Assembly (NCBI GenBank): GCA_003194525.1 | Contig: NBIV01000027.1 | Span: 62,001-126,000 of the forward strand | Length of the DNA: 64,000 bases | Source: Gracilariopsis chorda | Taxonomy: Eukaryota; Rhodophyta; Florideophyceae; Gracilariales; Gracilariaceae | Direction of reading: 5' to 3' | Shown: positions 47,801 through 57,480 of the stretch, piece after piece | How the letters are laid out: the number at the start of each line of letters is the position of its first letter | Position numbering within the stretch: the stretch's first letter is position 1 | The notes under the pieces: model-generated | What the model was told of the DNA's origin: nothing | The model's database searches: none | The model's input: the letters and a program-made list of their open reading frames with translations, nothing else | Made by a program: the position numbers and the translations under genes

Positions 47801-49674
47801 CGCCGAGCAGCGCCACTCGCCGCTCGCGTTCCTCTCCGGTCGCTTCAATGCGACTCAACTTGGCTGGTCAGTCTTGGAGCAAGACGCATACGCTGTGTTG
47901 ATCACTTTGGACCGTATGCACTGGATCGTTGTCACTCCCGAAGGCTTCGACCTTTACACGGACCATAACAACCTCGTCTTCCTCTTCGACCCTCTTTCCG
48001 TCATGCTTGACTTATCAGCGACCTCCATACGCAAAATCCTACGATGGGCCGTGCGTCTCAGCATGTACCGCTACACGTACTTCCACATCAAAGGCGACGA
48101 AAACGTCTGGGCCGATCTCTTGTCCCGCTGGACGACTCAGCCAAACACTGTAAGCCGAATCGTGCACGTGCCTGAGCTCCCATCGTCGTCTGCCGCGGAC
48201 TTTGAGTGGCCGTTTCGGTCTGTCATCGCCAAGGCCCAGCAGGACCATGCCTCCACTTGTCCTGAAGGCCTTAAACTCTCCGACCATGTCTGGACTTACA
48301 AATATACCAATGCTGTTTGGATCCCCGACGATGCTGCCGATCTGCAGCTCCGTCTCTGTGTCATCGCCCACACTGGTCCTTCCGGTCATCGCGGACGTGA
48401 CGCCACCGAAGAGTTACTGTCTGAGTCCTTTCACTGGTCCACCCTGCAAGCGGACGTCCGCACCTTCGTCCGTGCCTGCATCCACTGTCTATCGACAGTT
48501 GGAGGGGAGAGGATACCACGTCCGTTCGGTCCGGCCGTCCATGGAACCAAGCCCAATGATCTCCTTCAGTTCGACTACATCGAACTTGGGCTTTGTAAGA
48601 CTGGGGATAAGTACTTCCTCATGCTATACGAGGACTATTCGGACTACAAGTGGTTCTTCGCCTACGAAAACACCAACGCCGAAAACGCAGCTTCGGCGAT
48701 CATTGACTGGTGCGCCGCCTTCGGTGTCCCCAATGGCCTGATGTCAGACGGTCCCACACACTTCAAAAACGAAGTCATCCGTCTGGTCTGCAAGGGCCTC
48801 AAGGTGCTGCACCATTTCACCCTGCCCTACTGCCCCTGGAGCAACGGAGCAGTTGAGTGACTCGGAAAGGAGTAAGTCCGGGTGGCCCGAGAGGTCCTGT
48901 CGGAACTGAAAATGCAGACCAACGAATGGCTCGACCTCCTTCCGATCTTTGCTTCGGTCTTGAACAATTCTCCGTCTTCCTCGCGCGGGAATGTTTGTCC
49001 AATCACGGCTTTTATGGGACGCGAAGCCACACCACCGATCAAGACCTTTCTCCGCTCCTTTACTGCCAAGTCAGTCACTCTTACCGACGCGCAGATGGAG
49101 CGCAAGTTAAATGTTGAAGAACTCATCAAGATCGTCCCTGAGCTTCACCCGCTCGTGCAGTCCAGTCTGGTCAAAAGTTTCGAGCAATCTCGAGCGTCTG
49201 CCTCACACGGCGGCAAGCTCCCTAACTTCGAACAGAGAGATTTCGTCTTCGTTGCATGTGACGAGTACGGTGCCAGCGATAAGCTACTGCTTCGCTGGCG
49301 TGGTCCTCGTCGGGTCATCAAGGCGCTCAATGACTTCGTGTACCAAGTCGTAGACTTGCGCACAGGCCATCTGGACGAGATACACGCGACGCGCCTCAAG
49401 TTCTACCGCGACGACGCGGTAGAAGAACGCGTGATCATGGATCACGTGTTGCAATCAGAGCTGGGCATGCCCGTTGCGCGGCTCATGCATCTACAAGACG
49501 GCCCTGAGGAACTTCAAGTCATTGTCCAATGAAAAGGTCTTGAAAAGTCTGAAGACAGCGTGGAGCCTCTACTTAATGTCTTTGAAGACGTCAATTCCAT
49601 GGTCAAGCGCTTACTACAGTGCAAGAACATGCCGGCCAACCTGGTCGCGAAAGCTCGAGCCGCTTTTAGTCTTT

Positions 49675-49686
49675 GAAAGAGGGAAG
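49675..49686 (+). other. Element C polypurine tract
   Basis: GAAAGAGGGAAG immediately before the 3' LTR. Confidence 0.7.
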
Positions 49687-50006
49687 TATGATACCGTCAC
49701 TGTACGTGCGGTACCGTCGGCGTAGATATTTTCTACCTCGCCGCTCAACAGAGGAAAACCCCTCGAGAGAAAGGCCGTTGGCGTTTGATCTCCTCCTTGC
49801 GCCAGTTTGCTTCAGGTTTTAGTTTTATACCTCGACCGCCGGCCCTTCGATGCCTTGCCTCCCCCAGGGCATCGAACTCACCTGATAACCAACAAAAAGC
49901 CGACTCATCGAGTCTTTCGTAAATTGTACACAACCACCGCCGTTTTCCTTTCGTCTCCCTGAGCTCAAAGTGCAATCGCGCACCCGCCCAACTCCAGGCG
50001 ACGACA
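49687..50006 (+). repeat. Element C 3' LTR
   Basis: 320 bp, gap-free match to the 5' LTR, followed directly by the CATAG target duplication. Confidence 0.9.
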
Positions 50007-50011
50007 CATAG

Positions 50012-50114
50012 TCGTGCCATTCCTGGGAGGGCTCTTCCCGGCTGGGCTCACCTCTAACAAGGAAAGGTCCTGAACATCTTTTGGTGCTCTCTCGCCTCCG
50101 GGTATTGTTGTACA
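50012..50114 (+). repeat. Element A 3' LTR, second part
   Basis: Continues the A LTR after element C (CACCTCTAACAAGGAAAG block, matching 33.82 kb). The total length of the two parts, 798 bp, equals the 5' LTR within 1 bp. Confidence 0.8.
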
Positions 50115-50240
50115 GGATGCCATGCGACCATTCGGTTACTAAGAGTGTAACTCTGTACGCGTAAATACGTATGAGATAACGACCTCTTTTATAAGTTGTA
50201 CGTGTTCCTTTGACTTCTTGTGAGTTGTTCGTGCATTATG
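50115..50240. repeat. Repeat D, copy 2
   Basis: Starts exactly at the outer boundary of element A and resembles 20,793-20,915 (GACCATTCGGTTACTAA; AGTTGTACGTGTT). Probably part of the sequence into which A inserted. Confidence 0.45.
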
Positions 50241-51143
50241 TAACTGATAACGGCAAACGAGATGAAGATACTATAGAAAAGTACTTCAGTCAACCCTTTA
50301 GCGCCAATTCTTGGCCGCGTCATCCCTCGCAATGCAGTGCGTGATGTAATCCCGCAAGTATCCACGTTGTTGAGCCATGGCTTTTATGCTACAGCAGTCT
50401 GTCAACCATGCAATCTCTTAGAAAACCGTAATCGCCGGAATTGCTTTGCGATTGCCAGTCTTCTACTCTTTGCTCTACAAGGGTAATCTCTGCCTCGAAA
50501 TTCACTTCCTCCAAGCACGCCCAACCGATGATTTCTTCGTGATACACTGCACGTCATCTATGTATGAAAAGAACTTTGAATCAATACACGACAAGATAAG
50601 CGGTGCCTCCACCATGCCGATTGGTTTGAATATGTTCTCCAAAACTCTAATTAGATTAACACGAATGAAAAAATGGAAGCAAAAAGTATCATAATGTGAT
50701 ACATTCCAGACCCCCTTTTTTTCATAGCTGGTTACTGGTCAGCAAAAGACACCTCGGAAGCACTTCGGAAGAACTTTGGAAGCACAGAATACCGCGAGCT
50801 GGTCGGGGACCCCGACTCGGGGTACAAGCACAAGCGAGGGCGTTCTTTCTTTTTTCATCGCAAAGGGTAAGCCTTTCGTGTATCTCCGCGAGACGAGACC
50901 AAGTCCATGTCTATGGAACGGTCGCACGAGGGGTGATTGTGACCATTCCATAGCGTGTTTGTGTCTCATGTCGAATAGAATATCAAGCTGAAGCCACGTC
51001 AAAATCTTTAAATCTTTCAGAATCGAGACTCATTTGTCAAGTGGTAATGAAACGGCCGAAACGGGTGTTGCCAAAACACTACGCAAACAAGATATGTAAC
51101 CGGACACTCGCAACCCACGAAGGCCCATGATCGTTTCATGGAG
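50241..51143. other. Spacer at the right edge of the repeat block
   Basis: No gene recognised. It contains TACAAGGGTA at 50,476-50,485, one of four exact copies of that 10-mer in the window. Confidence 0.4.
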
Positions 51144-51150
51144 TATAAAA
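51144..51150 (+). promoter_or_regulatory. TATA box upstream of the Cys-rich peptide gene
   Basis: TATAAAA lies 141 bp before the chosen start codon at 51,291. An upstream ATG at 51,138 overlaps it and so cannot be the start if this is the core promoter. Confidence 0.5.
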
Positions 51151-51290
51151 GGTTCTGGCTACTCGGTAGTTCGGTTCGTCTCTCCAAACGCTGCCAGCCA
51201 TCACTCTGCCCTATCTCATCGCATCTTTTGGCTCGTACTTGGAAACCCTGTTGCAGAACCAGCGTTCAGAAGGAAAACCACAATTCCAGA

Positions 51291-51569
51291 ATGACACATT
51301 CGAAGGTAGCTCGCAACATGCTCATGTTTCTTGTCTTGATTCACATCCTTTGCACGACGTGGGCTGTGTCAATGCCGTGGTACTTTTCTCCGTTAAAGAG
51401 TGAGATCAAAGGGAATTACCATTCCGCAAACCAACCTCTCGTGCCGTTTGGACAAGACCGTTTTGGATCGTACGAAGACAATGCACGATATCATTCTTTA
51501 GCGCAAGCTAATGCAGCAAAGTGTTGCATCGGTAATTGCTACGCCTGGTGCCCGTGCTGTTATGCCTAA
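51291..51569 (+). CDS. Candidate small secreted Cys-rich peptide
   Basis: A 92-aa frame. Residues 1-25 form a textbook signal peptide: basic start (MTHSKVAR), hydrophobic core MLMFLVLIHIL, then TTWA before a plausible cleavage site. The mature part is polar (GNYHSANQPLVPFGQDRFGS) and ends in a compact cysteine cluster with pattern CC-x3-C-x3-C-x-CC (KCCIGNCYAWCPCC). No family recognised. Cluster size and placement recall secreted disulfide peptides or cell-wall proteins, but no role can be assigned. The start at 51,291 is preferred over the upstream Met because it exposes the signal peptide and lies below a TATA box. Neighbours are non-coding on both sides. It could be fortuitous, as the frame is short. 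Confidence 0.45.
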   Translation: MTHSKVARNMLMFLVLIHILCTTWAVSMPWYFSPLKSEIKGNYHSANQPLVPFGQDRFGSYEDNARYHSLAQANAAKCCIGNCYAWCPCCYA

Positions 51570-54500
51570 TTCAAGTTTGATCACACTTTCTACTCACGGT
51601 TACGACGGTTTTGAAGTAACTGCAAGCACTGGAAAATGGGTAGAACAATATGTGCACGCAACCTGGAAGTCAACCTGGTCAAAAGTTCTTCTTATTTTCC
51701 TTACTATGAACTCACACACTTACGAAAACCACTGGATGTTTTCCATGGATAGCTATCATATTCCACGGCCGCAGGACATTATCCAGATTATCCGTCGTCG
51801 AGCTGTTTGTTTCTTTGTTTGTTATTGTTGTTGTTTGAGTTGATGTAAGGAGGTCCAAAACGCTTGCTGCAGTTACTTTCTACGCGGAATCGCAGTAGCA
51901 GTTGACTGGGCTTCCTGCAATTGTTGTTTACCACTAGGGCCCATGCGTGTGTAACCTCAAGAAATGTACGTAGGAGGTTACGCTTAAGTTGTGTGTAGAA
52001 TACTTGATATTACAGGGTTGAATAGTCGAGAGTAAAACCGCACATAATCAGAGGGAGGGCAAGTTTTACTCGCATTAGAGAAAGGAGGGAGGGCACCGAC
52101 GTATAAGGGTACCGCTGACCATTCATCACTGTCCCGAGTACAGCTACTATAGAATCCGTTGCACTTGCCCTCGTACTAAACTTTTTCATGCTGGCGGCTT
52201 TTCAAGGAGAAACTTGTCTCTCTATTTTGCAAACTCGTTTTACACGCAATTGTGAGACACTGTGTTGTTTGTGTGCGTGACGACTTTTGGTAGATACATC
52301 TTTAAAGAACCTCTCTTTCCGTAAGAAGGCCAACATTTTATTCGAGGGAAATGCAGAAGGAATCATATCACGCTCCTCTTTCCACTGTGGGATGAGTTAA
52401 TCCGAGTGGTCAATCATGGAGATGAGATTAGCAAGAAAGACAGAAAATCGAAATTACGCATGTCGAAATCATTTCTTGTTGGAAACTGCTCACGTCTTGA
52501 TGACGAGAGCCATCATGATTCAATATTTGCTGTGCCCTTACGGGCAGCTGTTTTGGTTTGACCTCCCGAATTGGTTGTATGTTGGGATGTCCTGTTACTT
52601 GTTGGAGAGGTAGCGTCAACGGAACCGCAAAAATGCATCCCCATCGTGGAATGCGCGTTTGCCTTCCTATCTCATGTGGGTATAAGTACCCCTCTAGTTC
52701 CGTTCCTTCAGAGATTCCGATCTCCACACCCTCATTCTGTTCTCATTGAGATGAACATAACCGTCTCGTTACTCTTGCTTTTGGTTCTGGAAAACTGACC
52801 TGTTTGGCCTCGAACAGAGGATCTGTTGTGTACAGGTAGTCTACCGTTGGTAGAGTTAAAGGGTTAAAAGGGTTATCCCTATATCCCTATTAATACCGCG
52901 AATGAGAATTCCGTGTATATTTTTTGAATTATGCTTGTTGGTTGGCGATTCTGTACAGCTCCTTCGAATGAACGTGGACGTTACTCATTCTACCGAAGGT
53001 TAAGGGTTAACTTCGATATACTATCGACAAGACCAGATGGATACTCTTCAGCTTTGGAAAAAGCATGAAGGTGGTTGATCTCTCTGTGGTAAGCTCTAGG
53101 TTGTATGCCGAGTGATGTGAGATACATAATTCTCGTACGCTCGTACTGTTCCACGCTCGACGTAGGGGAACGTGACTTATCATCCCCTTTGGATGAAGCG
53201 AGAGGTTGGGCTCGATCTGCCCTTCTGGTAAACTGTGCGCGATAGCCTGTTGAGATGAGGTACTCGAATTTAGATACCCGCATTGGCGTACTTGCATGCG
53301 TTCAGAATGATTGTCCCTTTCGTTTCGAGCTGATTTTCGTTTGTGACGGGATTTGCAAGAGCGGCACAATGCATGTTTACAGCACGTAGTTGTTTCCTTT
53401 TTTCTACACCAGGATCATGGATGAGCTTCCCAAAAATGGATGGGGAAGAAGTTGCGCAAATGTAGGTTGCCGCGCATGGGTACAAGTGGTGCCTGAACGA
53501 ATGCTGCAATGTCTACAATATACGTACAGAAAGGTTAGCATTGCTAACCTTTTGATTTGATGCACGGTAAATAACGCAGGATGGGGCACGGCACAATGGA
53601 TGAGCTGAAAGTACAAGGTTACTTTAGATGTGGTCTATTGATCATTTGCTGCTGACCTACTCGTCGTCCATGACGTAATTTGTCTTTCTGGTTACATTTT
53701 GTGGTCAACAGGCTGTCAGTCATCGGAATCATGGGCTTTGTTGAAGAGAGAAAGGGAAGCCGCGTGCGTCCCCCAAAAGCTGCTACTATAGATTCCGTCT
53801 ACTTAAAGCACGAGTGACATGCGCCGACGTGAGTAAATTTTGAGAAACTTTAGCCACTGTTCTCCATAGGAAGAAGCGTCGTTGAAGCCGTCTCTGAGAG
53901 ATGCACTCGCCTCCTTGTTTCGCTCTCTATAGCCTTCAGTTTTATGGACTGATTGGGTGTGCAAGCTTTGCTATTCCCGGACAGCCAGTTGTTTTAATTT
54001 AATTCACTACTAAAACACGTTATCCTATACATGAGGTGAAAGAATCTAACCAACTGAGTGGCCGATTGTAAATACTCTCATTGCGTTCTGAAGGCATGTC
54101 ATTGGTGCTGCAACGTGCGTAAATCTCTTTGCCAATAATGTTGTAGCTCTTGTCAGATAGTCTAATAATGGCTGCGCGAAATACTTATACAACATGCGGC
54201 TGTAAGTCAGCCTAACCCAACTCAAAAATTTTCGGAGCCAATCACCATATGCTACCAAGGGTACATACGAACTGCTCAGATATGTACGTCTGTTAATTTT
54301 TTGGGAGTGAAAGGGTTACCTTCGGTAACCTGATACTGTAATCGTTTAATTGCTTCAAGGCAAGAAGTCCAGGAAGCAATTACATTTCGGGCAGTTGTGG
54401 TTTCTTTATATGCCGAAAGGGAGTGTTAGACAATTTCAAGGTTAGTGAAAACAAAGGTCTTCTGCATCGCAACTACCGAGCGTGCAAAGGGTAGCCTTCC

Positions 54501-54821
54501 ATTTCGAAATCAGTAGCGCATGTCGCAAGCGCTATTGATTTCAAGTTGAGGATCAAGCGAGCGAGGCTGATGATGAAGTGAAAGCAACGCCATAATGAAC
54601 CGGAACAAAACGTCAAGTTCTGTTGTCATACAGCGCGACATGACGCTTTCTATCCCTCGGATCTGACGCTGTGGGCTTACGACCTTATCCAAATCTTGCT
54701 TTGGTGTCAGAAGAAGATGTCATGCGTTCACAGCAGACCGGCAAGACGAAGTTTAGCAACTTTGCTATGAGAGTTGTATAGGATAACTTCCCATCTCCGT
54801 TTCGCTAGAACCAGTGGCGTG
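51570..54821. other. Intergenic region, 3.2 kb
   Basis: Only short frames without recognisable domains. It contains an 'AGGGTTA'-rich stretch at about 52,858-52,890, a 10-bp hairpin with an ATT loop at 53,530-53,552, and the small inverted GGTTACC-TTC-GGTAACC near 54,314. Nothing else supported. Confidence 0.4.
53530..53552. repeat. 10-bp perfect hairpin, ATT loop
   Basis: AAAGGTTAGC at 53,530-53,539 pairs exactly with 53,543-53,552 around ATT. Confidence 0.9.
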
Positions 54822-54828
54822 TATAAAA
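54822..54828 (+). promoter_or_regulatory. TATA box without an assigned gene
   Basis: TATAAAA in a GC-mixed context. The following 300 bp hold no convincing plus-strand frame. A 126-codon Cys-containing frame starts at 55,163 but has no recognised domain. Confidence 0.3.
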
Positions 54829-55864
54829 GCGAAAGCTCGCTGTTCGTGCTGCAGTGAGGTGTTTGTTCACGCCCGTTTCGCTTCATTCTAGAATATACAG
54901 CGCAGTATGTTGTAATGGGCAGGATTAGGGTTCGACGTTTGCCATGCTGGCGCGCTTCATTGATATGGTGTGCAGCCAGTTAGTGTAACCAAAGAGCACT
55001 CTGGCCGGTGTTGGCGGCGTTTGACGATCAAATGACCGCTGACAAGCGTGAAAGTCTTCGCTTTCGCTTTCGCTTTCGCTGTCGGGGCCAAGTGGTGTTC
55101 GGCGTGGTAAACACTTACAGAAAACCGGCAACAGCACGGGCGGACTGGAACGCATTACTGATTTGCTGGAAGCGGAAGAAGGTGTGATGGCGTGGATTGC
55201 ATGCACGTTCATAGCGGTTGGGCGCTATGTTGTTACACACGATGGATGTGCGGTGCCGTGCGATTTAGAAGAATGTCGAATCATGTCCGTTGGACATGAT
55301 TCGACGTGTAGGCAGACTTGCGTGAGAGCGCTACAATCGTGTGATGGGGCAACGTTACTGGAAAGAGTGGTAAGCGCCAAAGTGGTAGGCCGGTGTGGAA
55401 TACAACGGGGGAAAGTGCGCCACAGTACTTGTACCGGGGCAGCTACGGAGGAAGTGCCACAAGCAAGGCGTAAGCTGGCCTCCCGTTGGTACGAAGGTAA
55501 GCGTAACTCTTTTGCCCCTGCACGTGTTGAAGGAAAGCGCTAATAAACACAACGCTCAGAGAGCGAGATGAAATGCGTGACGTGAAGCGAGGCTCCAAAC
55601 AGGTGTAGGCAGAGGTGCATTACAAGACAGGCCGTCAGTAGAGACGAGAAATGACACAGTGGAAGCAGCAAGAAGGGCGTGGTGATGACGACGAACAGTC
55701 AGATACAGCCGTACAAACATGTAACCACGCACGCAAAGTAGCTTTGGGTACATAGACGAAGTCACGCAGACGCGGGCGACAAAACTTTTACCGGAAGATG
55801 AGCGGAAGACAAGGAGTTTGGCGCCGAAGATGCGCAAATGCATCGTCAGCAGAGCGCACAGGCT
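54829..55864. other. Intergenic region with hexanucleotide repeat and hairpin
   Basis: Contains a (CTTTCG)-type repeat at about 55,055-55,080 and a 14-bp perfect hairpin with a GTT loop at 55,275-55,305. Weak frames of about 95 (minus) and 126 (plus) codons occur; neither is supported. Confidence 0.4.
55275..55305. repeat. 14-bp perfect hairpin, GTT loop
   Basis: GTCGAATCATGTCC (55,275-55,288) and its exact reverse complement (55,292-55,305) around GTT. Confidence 0.95.
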
Positions 55865-56368
55865 CTACAAGGAGGACGCCGACGCTCCGTCATCAATACC
55901 AAAGGGATTAAAAGCGGCAAGTTCATCCCAGCCCAGCGTCCTTCGAATATCCAGCAGTCGAGTTTTGTTCTTATCGGTATTAATAGGGGTTTGCAAAGGG
56001 TAGAGAAAGATAGCTTCTCTAGACGCGCTGCGGTAAGTAACCAACGCCTCTTGCTGGATCAGTCTGAACTCGAGGTCATCAATGCCGCGAAACGACGACG
56101 GAAACTCTGCGCGCATGTAATAGAGGTTGGGTCCATCGACGCTTTCAACGATTTTACCGCCGTCCTTGTTGGATAGCAGGGCGTCTTTCAAAGCGGCCCA
56201 AGCCTTTTCCGGATCGTCGGTCTGCGGTTGATACGTCCATGGCGCGCCGAATTTGCTGGGATTGGCGACGGAGGCGGTACTGACACAGGGCACGTCGCCG
56301 CGGCACTTATCGAGTCGCCCGTCAACCAGTCCGTACGCGAGGGCGGCTCTCGGAGTGGAGAGGCACAG

Positions 56369-56404
<36 letters not shown>

Positions 56405-56566
56405 AGTGAGCGCAGAGGCCGCGCGCTTAGCGGGCCTTTTATCAGCGCTGGTGGCGCCGCGCGGCGCCGCACTCGCGAGCAGCGGCGCGGCAAAGGCGAA
56501 CGTGGACGGCGTCATGGTTCCGATGGCGCGGCTGGCGTGTGAGCTCGCGGCGCGCTTTGTGTACAC
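55865..56566 (-). CDS. DUF1499 protein, probable thylakoid lumen
   Basis: 233 aa. The DUF1499 core is clear from about residue 88 on: CRGDVPCVSTASV near the start of the domain, WTYQPQTDDPEKAWAALKDAL, IVESVDGPNLYYMRAEFPSSF (the IVxxxDxYIHxEFxS region), DDLEFRL and VTYRSASR, then a C-terminal LLDIRRTLGW. The N-terminus looks bipartite: a Ser/Arg/Ala-rich transit part, then a basic patch, a 13-residue poly-Ala hydrophobic core and an ALA-type cleavage site (RAALA) before YGLVDG. This fits import into the plastid and transfer to the thylakoid lumen. The biochemical role of DUF1499 is unknown. A second in-frame Met at 56,515 is a possible start. It is divergent to the C2-type gene at 56,893 across 326 bp. 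Confidence 0.85.
56370..56404. repeat. (GGC)n trinucleotide repeat encoding poly-Ala
   Basis: About 12 tandem triplets that, on the minus strand, encode the alanine run forming the hydrophobic core of the lumenal targeting signal. Confidence 0.95.
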
Positions 56567-56892
56567 CGTTGGTGGTACACAGTAATGTGTAGATACAATA
56601 TACAGCGCGGCAGATGACGACGCACGTGTGCAGCTGGCGGCGTCGCTGCGGCGGAGGAAGGTGACAGCTTACGTTTCTGACGGTCAGCGCCGCACAGCTG
56701 TGAGCGCGCGCCGTTTATTTATGCCGGCCCCTTCATGAGAAGCGTGGCGCACTTGAGGCCTCCGCCATCTCCGGCGCACACCCCCGACCGCCCCATAAAG
56801 TTGCGTGGCTCTCAACTGTTGGCCGTATCAGGTACTCAACTCGTGGTTCGGTTACATCTACATCGCGCTCACGCTCTCCCGCACTTGGTAAA
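56567..56892. promoter_or_regulatory. Probable bidirectional promoter
   Basis: A 326-bp gap between the divergent DUF1499 and C2-type genes. It must hold both 5' regions. I see no unambiguous TATA box. Confidence 0.4.
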
Positions 56893-57480
56893 ATGGCGCC
56901 CGTACGTCTCACTGTGCAAGTGACATCCGGCGCGAATCTCGGTGGAATCTACCCGTTCGTGGTGGTATGCTTCGACGGAAACGTCGCTCAGGAACTACAC
57001 AAGACGGCGGCCGTTCGCATGGAAGGGAACAAGGCGACGTGGAACGAAACGTTCACAATTGATTTAACAACGCACATGAAGAACATGGCCGCGGACGGGC
57101 GTGGCGAGCCCAAGTACCTCACGTTCTTCGTGTTCGACACGGGCGCGCAAGACGTGCCGTCGCTCGGCTCGGCAGGCGTGCTGCTGGACACGGTGAAGGA
57201 ACACGGTCGCGCGCACGGCGATTTCCAGATGGTGAATGGTACGGGCTCGCTGTCGCTTGCGGTTCTGTCCGAGAAGGCGGACAAGGAAGGGTTCTTCCAA
57301 TCGGACAAGGGCAAGACGGCCGCCAAGGTGGGAGGCGCGGCGGTTGCAATCGGACTGGGGGCGCTTGCCGTGCACAAGTACAGGAAGCACAGGAAGCAGA
57401 AACACGACGGTGAAGGCGGTCTAGCCGGTTCTGCGGCGCGTCCGTGGTACGACCCCAACACCTCGTCGGATGAGGAATGA
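56893..57480 (+). CDS. C2-domain-like protein with C-terminal membrane segment (paralogue 1)
   Basis: 195 aa. Residues 1-125 resemble a C2 beta-sandwich: VRLTVQVTSGANLGG at the first strand, PFVVVCFDG, KATWNETFTIDL (the W-N-E-x-F pattern typical of C2 domains), YLTFFVFDTG and GSLSLAVLSE at the last strand. The usual five calcium-binding aspartates are not all apparent, so calcium binding is uncertain. Residues about 140-165 form a Gly/Ala-rich hydrophobic helix (KVGGAAVAIGLGALAV) followed by a strongly basic stretch (HKYRKHRKQKH) and an acidic end. The layout suggests a membrane-anchored C2-like protein, though not a strict tail anchor. A tandem paralogue lies 1.3 kb downstream on the same strand. 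Confidence 0.75.
   Translation: MAPVRLTVQVTSGANLGGIYPFVVVCFDGNVAQELHKTAAVRMEGNKATWNETFTIDLTTHMKNMAADGRGEPKYLTFFVFDTGAQDVPSLGSAGVLLDTVKEHGRAHGDFQMVNGTGSLSLAVLSEKADKEGFFQSDKGKTAAKVGGAAVAIGLGALAVHKYRKHRKQKHDGEGGLAGSAARPWYDPNTSSDEE

Larger units (their letters stand above)
44516..50006 (+). mobile_element. Element C: Ty3/Gypsy LTR retrotransposon nested in element A's LTR, fossil
   Basis: 5,491 bp with two 320-bp LTRs (44,516-44,835 and 49,687-50,006) and a perfect 5-bp target duplication CATAG (44,511-44,515 and 50,007-50,011). The uninterrupted site is preserved in A's other LTR. Parts: gag at about 44.99-45.74 kb ending in a zinc-knuckle-like segment (ACEGKNRMHWVDDC); a protease-like region at about 46.0-46.4 kb; RT at about 46.6-47.4 kb (DFSHSYWQL); RNase H at about 47.6-48.1 kb; integrase at about 48.3-49.0 kb (zinc-binding region, then LQFDYIELG and PYCPWSNGAVE); an integrase C-terminal GPRRVIKALNDFVYQVVDL segment; a chromodomain-like tail; and a polypurine tract at 49,675-49,686. 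There is no antisense frame. My hand count gives about 43 mismatches in 320 bp between the LTRs (about 13%). Broken in about half a dozen places, the least damaged element here. Confidence 0.9.
33084..50114 (+). mobile_element. Element A: Ty3/Gypsy LTR retrotransposon (chromovirus-like), fossil, interrupted by element C
   Basis: 17.0 kb in place, about 11.5 kb without the nested element C. LTRs are 799 bp (33,084-33,882) and 798 bp (43,821-44,515 plus 50,012-50,114 around C). Internal parts: primer-binding-site candidate starting TGGTATCCCGACC at 33,887; gag at about 34.05-36.06 kb; aspartic protease at about 36.05-36.75 kb (LDTGAGPNLI); RT at about 37.4-38.2 kb (FTALDANWGYWQVP); RNase H at about 38.3-38.6 kb; integrase at about 38.9-40.1 kb (IDIVGPLLTTKRGNKFLL; YHPQCNGKVERFNRTL); a long Pro/Ser/Thr-rich linker; a chromodomain near 41.6 kb; a convergent antisense frame at 43.83-41.91 kb; and a polypurine tract at 43,811-43,820. 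Broken in roughly a dozen or more places. Older than C, which lies inside it. Confidence 0.85.

Noticed and set aside
52857-52905. AGGGTTA-rich stretch resembling telomere repeats
   Set aside because: Only irregular copies with changing spacers; not a tandem telomeric array.
53007-53369. Minus-strand 120-codon frame starting MCRSCKSRHKRK
   Set aside because: One CxxC-like pair only, no further domain, overlapped by other open frames; not enough to call.
55163-55543. Plus-strand 126-codon Cys-containing frame downstream of a TATA box
   Set aside because: The TATA box is 340 bp away, the frame includes the 55,275 hairpin, and no domain or signal peptide is visible.
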